This document shows positions 51,548 through 59,552 of a stretch of 64,000 nt of DNA, piece after piece. Every line of letters starts with the position of its first letter. Positions within the stretch are counted from its first letter, which is position 1. The translations under genes and the position numbers were made by a program. The notes under the pieces were generated by a model, which saw only the letters and a program-made list of their open reading frames with translations, made no database searches and was not told the origin of the DNA. Source of the stretch: Dysgonomonas hofstadii (lineage in GTDB: Bacteria > Bacteroidota > Bacteroidia > Bacteroidales > Dysgonomonadaceae); contig NZ_JACIEP010000001.1 of assembly GCF_014196915.1 (NCBI RefSeq), positions 434,001 to 498,000 of the forward strand. Direction: 5' to 3'.

Positions 51548-52951
51548 TTAAAACTCTATTGACGGAATATATTCAACCCGGTAGAATATCTGGGGAGTGG
51601 AGATAGCCCTTAATACCTTAGCTTTAGGCTGGCTGTCGGTGAAAAGGATTAGCCGTGCTGTTCCCGAACCGAATATGAGCATATCGTCCCCGATCTTCTG
51701 CACATTGCTCCTGTTGGGTGAGCTGTACTCCTGTGGTAATTCGCTGTTGATGATGATGTCGGCAGAACCTTGCGATTCATTCACTTTATACATTATAGCC
51801 CTGGAACCTTCACTCTCATTACGGGCATTGTCTATTATCAATACTTCGTCAGGTGACTGCGGATTGGCGCAATGCATACCGTTAGCGTTCCCTTCCTCCG
51901 GAATGTTTACAGTTCCGTCTCTTCCTACACGGTATTTTACTTCATCCGATTTTGGATCTATTTTCCAAAGCTGGCTGATTGTATTGAAAGTCATATAGTA
52001 ATTGCCTTCCGAATCGTAATTGATAGAATTGGCATGTAGCCAGTCCGATTTGCTTGACATGATTTTTGGATCATCGGCAGGATTCATTTCATCAAAGCAA
52101 TCCCAGAGTTTTGTAATATTTCCTTCGATGTTCATAATCACATAACCATCGCCCTTTACCGTTTCATGCTCTGTACCTCCCTGTGATCTCAGGTCAAATT
52201 CACGGTCTACATAACTGACCATGATAATACTTCCGTCGGGCAAAGGGCGGCATTCATGGTGTATCTGCCTGTCGGCCAGTTCGGGTATTGCGGTCAGGTC
52301 TTTGGAAAGTATTGTGTTGCCGAACAGGTCAATAACCTTTACATATTGCCCGTTATAAGCGTATGTCTGGTCTGTTGGTCCTGTAAGCATATAAATACGG
52401 TTTGTCTTGGTATCGATATTGGCAACCAGAACACCTTCCTTCACCAGTTCGTACCATACCAGATTGCCTTTGGTATCCATCAGGTAGACCGAGCCTGGCG
52501 TATTCCTGTTGTATGAAAGAATATATCCGGGGAAAGCCTCTTGAATATCATCTATATACAAATCATGTTTCGGAATAGCTACGGGTGCAGCTTTGGTAGT
52601 AAATGTTTTCACTTCCGATTTTCTGTCACCGTCATAAACAATACAATATGAATATTCGGTTTCGGGTTTTAATATGATCAGGGTAGCTGATGAACTTGAC
52701 GTACCTTCATAATTCTTGGTTGTCCTTTTGGTTGATTCATCTTTTGTTTCCCAGTATTCAATTTTATAAGAGGTAGCTTCCGTAAAACTGGTTTGCACTT
52801 CAGCCCTTAGCATATTAGATGAGGAGATAGAAGCACTGAAAGATTTTATCTCTGTATTCCCGGCAGGAAGTGTATCATCATTGTCGCTGCTACACGACAT
52901 AACAGACAAGATGATAGCTGACAGGCAGAACAGTAATTTTATCTTTTTCAT
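51548..52951 (-). CDS. Arylsulfate sulfotransferase-like (ASST-type) lipoprotein
   Basis: This 467-residue lipoprotein (signal M-S-C) has a FN3-like domain (~30-125), then a six-bladed beta-propeller resembling arylsulfate sulfotransferases. These transfer sulfate from an aryl ester to another acceptor instead of hydrolysing it. Conserved histidines that suit the family lie in I-H-H-E-C-R-P-L-P-D-G (His231/232), D-W-L-H-A-N-S (His306) and G-M-H-C-A-N-P (His360); one may be the transiently sulfated residue. Blade motifs such as G-N-I-T-K-L-W and G-Q-Y-V-K-V-I-D are present. It could also be a non-catalytic relative used for binding. It lies between the GH16-like and fimbrillin-like genes. Confidence 0.75.
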   Translation of the reverse strand: MKKIKLLFCLSAIILSVMSCSSDNDDTLPAGNTEIKSFSASISSSNMLRAEVQTSFTEATSYKIEYWETKDESTKRTTKNYEGTSSSSATLIILKPETEYSYCIVYDGDRKSEVKTFTTKAAPVAIPKHDLYIDDIQEAFPGYILSYNRNTPGSVYLMDTKGNLVWYELVKEGVLVANIDTKTNRIYMLTGPTDQTYAYNGQYVKVIDLFGNTILSKDLTAIPELADRQIHHECRPLPDGSIIMVSYVDREFDLRSQGGTEHETVKGDGYVIMNIEGNITKLWDCFDEMNPADDPKIMSSKSDWLHANSINYDSEGNYYMTFNTISQLWKIDPKSDEVKYRVGRDGTVNIPEEGNANGMHCANPQSPDEVLIIDNARNESEGSRAIMYKVNESQGSADIIINSELPQEYSSPNRSNVQKIGDDMLIFGSGTARLILFTDSQPKAKVLRAISTPQIFYRVEYIPSIEF

Positions 52952-52970
52952 ATGGATGAATTTTATAAAC

Positions 52971-53004
52971 CAGAGTATCCCTGATTAATGAGGGGGATAC
53001 TCTG
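52971..53004 (-). terminator. Strong hairpin inside the PUL 3 operon
   Basis: Arms 52971-52981 and 52994-53004 form a perfect 11-bp stem with a 12-nt loop. On the minus strand it follows the GH16-like stop and precedes the sulfotransferase-like gene by about 20 bp. It probably reduces expression of the last two genes. Confidence 0.7.
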
Positions 53005-53019
53005 ACTTCAATTGTTATT

Positions 53020-54516
53020 TTAGTATGCGGTATATTCTAAATAGTCAAATTTAGCAGCATATTTCTTCGATATATCATTACCCGGCATCCATGCACGATT
53101 AGACTCCGCCGATGTAATGAACAGGAATTTAACAGTGTCGGGGCCGTATGCCGTATTCAGTGTGTATACTATTTCATCATTCAACAGCCAGACAATCATA
53201 TATTTACCGCTGATATTCTTCAACTCTACCGACAATTTATAATCGGTATCCGGATCTAATACAGCTACATTTTTATCGACAGAAGGTATTTCTGAATATA
53301 CACGCAGTAATAATTGTTTACCTGTAGCTCCCAGTCTTGTCCTTTCTGCATCAGGTCCATACCATCCGACCATCGTTATGGTGTGGTAACCTCCGGCCTC
53401 ATTGGCTGTATACAGAGTGCCTCCCGACATAAATCTTTCGGCTCCTGCCAGTTCGGGGAATTGAACACCCCATGTGTATTTGCCAAAACCAACGGCTGTA
53501 TTATATTCAATTTTTGAAGTAATACAATAACTATCGTTAGAGAGGTTCAGATATCCGTCTTTCACTCCGTAATATGCCGGGCCGTCTTCTCCGACACTTG
53601 TCCATGCTTTCCAGCCTGCAGGCATATTGCCATCGTCGAAATTCCATGTAACGGTTTCACCTTCCTCTGGTTCTGTTGGCGGATCTACAGGGTTTGTAGG
53701 ATCTTCCGGAGTGATTGGCTCCATCGAGTAAGAGTAAGGTGTATATGTAACATAGTCCCATAATCCGTAATTATCTTTGTATGGCCATGTATCACCCACA
53801 AATTTGAGATTCTCGGTACTGCAAAATATATAGAACGGGTAATCTTCACCAAAAGACAATTGCTGGGCTGCACAAGCCACTCCATCGATGAGCCATGTGG
53901 CAAAATACTTTCCGCCTACAAGCTTCAGGTCTATCTGGAATATATGCCATGCATTTTTCTTGATCTTCACCCCCTGATGCAGCCACGGATTTGCCTGACT
54001 GGTCATATAAGCTATAACTTCATCTTCTGTGGCCTGTAGTGCTGTCCTTTCCTCTCCTGTGCCCGAGCCGATTTCAAAATCCAGTTCGTGCTCGTCGTCG
54101 TGCCATAGCCATGAACCGATACTTACACGCTCCACTTCTCCCAGATCGGAGATATAAGTCCTCCATGTGTAAAGCCCTGAACCGTATTGTTTCGAGGTTC
54201 TCACTTTTTTACGTTGCTGGCTATTGGCTTCGGTATATATCTTGAGTGCTTTGCCGTCTTCACAGTCCGCGTTGTTTTCTATCGATGTATGATCGGTTTC
54301 GCTGTCTTCACCCTGATTTGCGAGTTCCCATCCGTTAATATCTGCAAAATCCCATTTCGTCACTTTATCTTTCAGTAGTTCGCCTTCCTGGGGAGCCGTA
54401 ACCCAGCTGTTGGGATCGTCTGAGAATCGGTCGTCTTTGCTGCTGTCATCGCATGCAGTTGTCATAAACAGGCAGCATGCTGCAATTGCCAGTGTATTTA
54501 TCATATTTTTTTTCAT
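53020..54516 (-). CDS. Lipoprotein with two concanavalin-like domains, first GH16-like
   Basis: This 498-residue lipoprotein (signal T-T-A-C, Cys22) has an acidic linker and then two similar beta-sandwich domains joined by a Pro/Glu-rich hinge (~270-285). The first (~50-260) resembles GH16. It contains the catalytic-type motif E-L-D-F-E (Glu144, Asp146, Glu148) after W-H-D-D-E-H and aromatic surface residues. The second (~290-498) has the same W-T/G-Y-T-W...I-G pattern but lacks the E-x-D-x-E motif. The protein could be a hydrolase with a binding duplicate, or a surface glycan-binding protein, as its position after SusD suggests. Confidence 0.7.
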   Translation of the reverse strand: MKKNMINTLAIAACCLFMTTACDDSSKDDRFSDDPNSWVTAPQEGELLKDKVTKWDFADINGWELANQGEDSETDHTSIENNADCEDGKALKIYTEANSQQRKKVRTSKQYGSGLYTWRTYISDLGEVERVSIGSWLWHDDEHELDFEIGSGTGEERTALQATEDEVIAYMTSQANPWLHQGVKIKKNAWHIFQIDLKLVGGKYFATWLIDGVACAAQQLSFGEDYPFYIFCSTENLKFVGDTWPYKDNYGLWDYVTYTPYSYSMEPITPEDPTNPVDPPTEPEEGETVTWNFDDGNMPAGWKAWTSVGEDGPAYYGVKDGYLNLSNDSYCITSKIEYNTAVGFGKYTWGVQFPELAGAERFMSGGTLYTANEAGGYHTITMVGWYGPDAERTRLGATGKQLLLRVYSEIPSVDKNVAVLDPDTDYKLSVELKNISGKYMIVWLLNDEIVYTLNTAYGPDTVKFLFITSAESNRAWMPGNDISKKYAAKFDYLEYTAY

Positions 54517-54555
54517 TATGTTCTGTTATTAGATTAATTTGAGAAAACAAGACTA

Positions 54556-56211
54556 TTATTCTTCTGCAAAATCCCGGTTATTCATCAAATCAGGGAATTT
54601 GCTGCTATACACTTTCGGTATAGGATAATAACGCCTCTTGTCGTATTTCTTCAGAGGACTGCTTGAGAATTTAGGGTATACCGACCATTCAGCGCTTAAT
54701 GTGCCGGAGGCTACACCCATATTTTGTTCTTTCTTTTCCACTTTTGCTTTGATTGCATCCATATATTTATCCATACGGTCTTTCCATAGTCCCATACGGA
54801 TCAGGTCAACACGGCGGATTCCTTCGTTATTCAGTTCAAACAATCGTTCGTCACAGATTGCACTGCGAAGTTCGTCTTTTGAAGAAAAATCACCGGTTGT
54901 ATAATTATGGCCGCTGTTGCCAAACGCACGCTCCCTTATCTGGTTTATCAGTCCGACCGATTGCTGGTTGACATCATTCAACTCATTCAGGATTTCAGCT
55001 TTGCATAGCAGTACATCTGCATACCGGAGCAATGGAAGGTTATTCGGGGTATTATAGTTATAAGTGCCCGCCTTTTCGTAAAAATATTTGTCTGTATATG
55101 CCTGTGCCAGTTCCACAACAATAGGGCTGCTGGTCTCATCGTTAAGAGTTCCTGTTTCATTTATACTGGAAGGAACCTTATATAATTTGTCCGGATCATA
55201 AACATCGGTGTATTCTCCTACCATAAGCTTTGAGAAACGTTCGTCCGCAGGATCGAATTGCCAGTAAAGTTCGAGTGGAATACTGAAAATATCCCAGCCG
55301 TAATTATAGTACCATGGAGTAAAATACAGGGCAAGGTCTGAACTTCCCGAAGGGATGTCTTTACTGGAACGGACTGCAAAAATAATTTCGTTATTATACA
55401 AACTGGCATCACTTGTCGGATCAAACACATCCCATATAGTTGGCCGCAAAGAGTATTCACCTGTGCCAATCACATTATCGGCATAACTAAGGGCTGATCT
55501 CCAGTTCGATGTCGCATCCTGTCCCTGCTCACGCAGGTAGCCTGCCTTACGCATATATAGCCGCATAAGGTATCCGTATGCTGCCCCGATAGTCGGGCGG
55601 CTGCCATCCTTCATTTCCCTTGATGATGGTAAACCATTGAGGGAGATAAGTAGATCTTTCTCAATCTGGTTATCCAATTCCTCGACTGTGGCCAATACCG
55701 GATTGGATGCAGCATCATGAAATCCGTTGGTGATAAGCGGAACACGGTAGTAGATGTTCGTTAACTGGTAGTAAGCAAAAGCTCTCATAAAATGGGCCTC
55801 AGCCAGTAATTCCGCCTTTTTATTTCCCGAAAATTGACTGTCATCCATTAAGGTGATGTTGTCGATTGCTGAATTTGCACAACCTATCATCTGCCAGTTT
55901 CCGTTGTAAGCTCTTGCCACATCGACGTTTCCCGACAAATTGTTATCATTCATTATTTCATAGTCCAGCCCCGATTTGAAACAGGCATCAGTAGACATGT
56001 CGTTGAGGTAAAAAGTAGCAGGATGAGTCCCTGCATTCAGATAACGAAAGATGCCGTTTACACCTTCCTGGGCATTTTGTTCGGTTACATAGGCATTGTC
56101 TGTACCATATACAGAGGTAAGTTCTTCATCCAGGTTACATGAGGCAAAACCTCCTATAACCAGTACTTGAAGCAGGCAATATATTAGTTTTTTTGTCAAT
56201 TTATTCATCAT
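54556..56211 (-). CDS. SusD/RagB-family surface glycan-binding lipoprotein (PUL 3)
   Basis: This 551-residue partner of the PUL 3 SusC has lipoprotein signal F-A-S-C (Cys25). SusD features include A-E-A-H-F-M-R-A-F-A-Y-Y-Q-L, L-P-L-L-R-Y-A-D-V-L-L-C-K-A-E, D-E-R-L-F-E-L and R-Y-Y-P-I-P at the C-terminus. The gene follows susC with a 9-bp gap. The sequence differs clearly from the other two SusD proteins in the window. Confidence 0.97.
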   Translation of the reverse strand: MMNKLTKKLIYCLLQVLVIGGFASCNLDEELTSVYGTDNAYVTEQNAQEGVNGIFRYLNAGTHPATFYLNDMSTDACFKSGLDYEIMNDNNLSGNVDVARAYNGNWQMIGCANSAIDNITLMDDSQFSGNKKAELLAEAHFMRAFAYYQLTNIYYRVPLITNGFHDAASNPVLATVEELDNQIEKDLLISLNGLPSSREMKDGSRPTIGAAYGYLMRLYMRKAGYLREQGQDATSNWRSALSYADNVIGTGEYSLRPTIWDVFDPTSDASLYNNEIIFAVRSSKDIPSGSSDLALYFTPWYYNYGWDIFSIPLELYWQFDPADERFSKLMVGEYTDVYDPDKLYKVPSSINETGTLNDETSSPIVVELAQAYTDKYFYEKAGTYNYNTPNNLPLLRYADVLLCKAEILNELNDVNQQSVGLINQIRERAFGNSGHNYTTGDFSSKDELRSAICDERLFELNNEGIRRVDLIRMGLWKDRMDKYMDAIKAKVEKKEQNMGVASGTLSAEWSVYPKFSSSPLKKYDKRRYYPIPKVYSSKFPDLMNNRDFAEE

Positions 56212-56220
56212 TTCTGTTTT

Positions 56221-59200
56221 TTAGAAAGTTACTTTTGCTCCAAAATTGAATGTACGGTAAGTAGGATATGAGTTCAGGTCGAGCCCCTGAGATATGGCGC
56301 TGCTACCGTTGGTGCTGGTATCAGGGTCAAATCCTTTGTAACCTGTTATAGTGAAAAGATTCTGAGCACCTACAAAAACCCTCATATTCTTTATGTAGTT
56401 ACTTGTCTTTCCCCACTTCTTCAAAGGAAGAGTATAACCTAATTCTATATTCCTTAGTTTAAGATAGTCTGAGTTTTCCACAAAACGGGAATTTATATAT
56501 GATCCGTATTGTATTTCAGAGTTCCGCTGATATCCTTTACGGGGTACTGTAGTCGATGCGTATCCGGTAGTGGTGTATGAATTACCGCTTTCATCGGTCA
56601 TTACACGTCCTCCCTGTGTCCATCTTTGTTCAGAGTCTTTCAGCCGGTTATTATCTTCAAGATAGATGCGTGTAAGGTTCAGCATTTTTCCTCCCAGAGA
56701 AGCATCAAGGAAGAAAGAGAAATCAAAACCTTTGTATGTGAATGTATTACTAAGTCCCAACATCATACCCGGTGTGCCATGTCCCAGCACTTCACGGTCT
56801 TTATCGTCTATTATTCCATCCCCGTTAATATCCTTGAATTTAGGGTCTCCTGCTACCGAATTAGGTTGTGCACTATAAGTCTCACCCTGTTGTATAATGC
56901 CGTCGAATACATAGCCATATATCGCACTCAGTGGCTTGCCTTCCTGTAGGATAATATATTCCTTTTCATCATACGACCCGTGAGGTCTTATATATTGGAA
57001 GCGGGATTCTCCGTTATTAAGTTCTAATACACGGCTGCGGTTAGTAGAAAAATTAAATGATGAGCTCCAATTGAAATCCTTCGTACTGATATTTGTTGAC
57101 TTAATAGCGATTTCGAACCCTCTGTTATCTATTTTACCGTCATTTACCATCATGGCAGTATATTCATATCTGCGACTGTTGGTATCTGTATAATTAGGGA
57201 ATCCTCCGGATGGATGTATTGGTGTAGGATTTAATAAATCTTTTGTGCGTTTTATGTAAAAGTCCAGGCTGGCTTCGATCCTGCCATTCAGGAAAGTCAG
57301 ATCTGTACCAATATTCCATTGCGCGGTTGTTTCCCATTTAAGGTCTGGATTGTATGGGTTCGACGGATACATTCCTTTGGAGGCATTGCTTCCCCCGATA
57401 TACACATCGCGTACCGAATACTGGTATTGCGACAAGCCAAACCGGATTCCATCGTTACCGCTCAATCCATAACTTGTACGTAATTTAATCCTTGAGAAAA
57501 CTGATTTTGAGAAATCCATGAAGGATTCGTCCCCTATATGCCAGGCTACAGATCCTGCAGGGAAATATCCCCAACGGTTATTTGCTCCGAATACGGATGA
57601 GCCATCTGTACGGAACGAAGCATTAAATATATATTTGTTATTCAGCACATATTCGGCACGTCCGAAGAAAGATGCTTTTCTTAAAGATGACTCGCCCGAA
57701 CCGATCCAGTCGATATGCTCTGCGGCTCCCATATTCTTGAAAGAAAAAACATCAGATGCGAATCCATATGCTTGGACTTCGTCACTTTCTCCATTCTGAA
57801 AAATGTAAGATGCGCCACCGACAGCTTTTACATCGTGTATCTCTCCGAATTTCTGATGCCATGTTGCTACACCTTCTATCTGGTGTTTTGTTGTTTCCTC
57901 ATGTCCAACAAAAGCCTGACCGTTGTAGGATTGCCCTGTTGTAGTGGAGCGGTCATAATATTTCTGGGTTTTCAGATTGTCGTAGCCATAAGTATATTGT
58001 CCGCGCATGGTTAATGAAGGCAATAAATCTACTTCAGCAAATACTGATGCATACATCGTATTGTATTTCTGGAAAAGCTGAGCGCCCTGCATTTCTTCGA
58101 ATACTCCCGGACGACGGTCTTTTGTGCCGAAAACATCATATCCTTCTTTATCTTTCCATGGTTCCAGATTAAAAATACGGTACATGATATTTTTATCGGA
58201 AGAAACGGTTCCCATATCCAGGAACTTTTTCTTTGAATGCGCAAAGCTCATATTCGCCCCTGCACGTATGCTGTTACTGATTTTATAGTTGATATTGGTA
58301 CGCCCGCCAAACCGTTCATAATCGGTGTTCAGCAATATACCCGGCTCGGTCATATAGTTTGCCGATGCAAATGCTGTGAGTTTGTCACTTCCTCCCGATA
58401 CCGATAATTGATGAAGGTTGGTAGTTGCGTTGCGGGTGGTTTCTTCTACCCAGTCGGTTCCTTTTCCCCTGTATTTTGCCTGTTCGGCTGTCCATTTGCT
58501 ACTGGTAGCCGTAGGGTCTTCCTCATAAAGACGGCGTGTCAAAGCTATTGTTTCCCCGGCATCCAGCAAATCCCATGGATTATACATCATTTTCACAGAT
58601 CCGCTGTATGAATACTCAACGTTAAATTGTCCGGATTTACCTTTCTTTGTAGTAATAAGGATAACCCCATTCGCGCCCCTTGCTCCGTAAATGGCTGTAG
58701 TGGAGGCGTCTTTCAGAATTTCGATAGACTCGATATCATCAGGATTTATATGAGTCATATTATCTGTCTGAAAACCATCAACTACATACAACGGTTCGTT
58801 CTCTGCACTCACAGAAGATGCTCCTCGCACGCGGATAGATACACCCCCGCCCGGTTCCAGAGAATTCTGGCGAACCTGGACACCTGCTGCCCGGCCTTTA
58901 AGTAGTTGCGACATATTGCTGATAACACCTGCTTCTATATCGTCAGGTTTGAGGGAGGATATAGCGCCTGCCAGATCGCGCCGTTTGGTAACGCCGTAAC
59001 CGACAACCACAACATCATCCATCATTACTTCATCCGATTGAAGTTTTACATTTAATACAGACGGCGTTGTTCCGGTCACATTTACTTCATAAGCGTTCAT
59101 GCCAATATAAGAATAGGTCAGTGTCTGGCCGGCAGAGGCCTGGATCGTATATTTACCATCAACATCGGTCATCACACCTATGGTCGTCCCTTTCACAACA

Positions 59201-59328
59201 ACCGATACCCCGATAAGAGGTTCTTCGTTTTTAGCGTCTGTGACTATTCCGCTTATTGTCTTCTGCTGGGCATATAAGCCGGAGCACAAAAACACAAGTG
59301 AAAATAAAAGAATTAAGATTTTTTTCAT
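56221..59328 (-). CDS. SusC/RagA-family TonB-dependent outer-membrane transporter (PUL 3)
   Basis: This 1035-residue importer has a short signal peptide ending L-Y-A-Q, a CarboxypepD_reg-like domain (~24-105) and the linker M-D-D-V-V-V-V-G-Y-G. The plug has P-L-Y-V-V-D-G-F and I-E-I-L-K-D-A-S-T-T-A-I-Y-G-A-R-G-A-N-G, followed by the beta-barrel ending F-G-A-K-V-T-F. It is the first gene of a minus-strand operon and is divergent from the HTCS gene, the usual arrangement for HTCS-controlled PULs. Confidence 0.97.
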   Translation of the reverse strand: MKKILILLFSLVFLCSGLYAQQKTISGIVTDAKNEEPLIGVSVVVKGTTIGVMTDVDGKYTIQASAGQTLTYSYIGMNAYEVNVTGTTPSVLNVKLQSDEVMMDDVVVVGYGVTKRRDLAGAISSLKPDDIEAGVISNMSQLLKGRAAGVQVRQNSLEPGGGVSIRVRGASSVSAENEPLYVVDGFQTDNMTHINPDDIESIEILKDASTTAIYGARGANGVILITTKKGKSGQFNVEYSYSGSVKMMYNPWDLLDAGETIALTRRLYEEDPTATSSKWTAEQAKYRGKGTDWVEETTRNATTNLHQLSVSGGSDKLTAFASANYMTEPGILLNTDYERFGGRTNINYKISNSIRAGANMSFAHSKKKFLDMGTVSSDKNIMYRIFNLEPWKDKEGYDVFGTKDRRPGVFEEMQGAQLFQKYNTMYASVFAEVDLLPSLTMRGQYTYGYDNLKTQKYYDRSTTTGQSYNGQAFVGHEETTKHQIEGVATWHQKFGEIHDVKAVGGASYIFQNGESDEVQAYGFASDVFSFKNMGAAEHIDWIGSGESSLRKASFFGRAEYVLNNKYIFNASFRTDGSSVFGANNRWGYFPAGSVAWHIGDESFMDFSKSVFSRIKLRTSYGLSGNDGIRFGLSQYQYSVRDVYIGGSNASKGMYPSNPYNPDLKWETTAQWNIGTDLTFLNGRIEASLDFYIKRTKDLLNPTPIHPSGGFPNYTDTNSRRYEYTAMMVNDGKIDNRGFEIAIKSTNISTKDFNWSSSFNFSTNRSRVLELNNGESRFQYIRPHGSYDEKEYIILQEGKPLSAIYGYVFDGIIQQGETYSAQPNSVAGDPKFKDINGDGIIDDKDREVLGHGTPGMMLGLSNTFTYKGFDFSFFLDASLGGKMLNLTRIYLEDNNRLKDSEQRWTQGGRVMTDESGNSYTTTGYASTTVPRKGYQRNSEIQYGSYINSRFVENSDYLKLRNIELGYTLPLKKWGKTSNYIKNMRVFVGAQNLFTITGYKGFDPDTSTNGSSAISQGLDLNSYPTYRTFNFGAKVTF

Positions 59329-59375
59329 AATTAATTATTAGTTTAAAGATAACGTTTTGTTTAACTTTACATTTC

Positions 59376-59406
59376 CAAAGTATCCATCACTATCATACAA
59401 TCACAA
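59376..59406 (-). promoter_or_regulatory. Candidate susC promoter (PUL 3)
   Basis: On the minus strand tactttg (59382-59376) approximates the -7 box TAnnTTTG, and TTG (59406-59404) lies 21 bp upstream, the normal -33 spacing. This is the most complete promoter found in the window. Transcription would give a leader of about 40 nt. Confidence 0.55.
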
Positions 59407-59408
59407 GG

Positions 59409-59437
59409 AGATATGCGTTTGCATGACAAACATATCT
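59409..59437. promoter_or_regulatory. Inverted repeat beside the susC promoter (candidate HTCS operator)
   Basis: Arms agatat-gc-gtttg (59409-59421) and caaacatatct (59427-59437) pair over 11 bp with a 2-nt bulge and a 5-nt centre. The site abuts the -33 element of the PUL 3 susC promoter, where an activating AraC-type regulator would bind. It is 116 bp from the HTCS start, so it could also affect that gene. Confidence 0.45.
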
Positions 59438-59464
59438 TTATTATAAAACAAAGTTGTTTAATAT

Positions 59465-59509
59465 TGTCTAATTTTTTTTTGTTTTCGTCTATAAAAACAA
59501 TATTAGACA
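59465..59509. repeat. 8-bp inverted repeat before the HTCS gene
   Basis: Arms tgtctaat (59465-59472) and attagaca (59502-59509) flank a T/A-rich spacer that partly pairs with itself. It is near the HTCS start and could be an operator, but the A/T bias makes chance likely. Confidence 0.3.
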
Positions 59510-59552
59510 TCTTTTTAAACAGAATATTGCTTATTTAACTTTATGACTGGTT

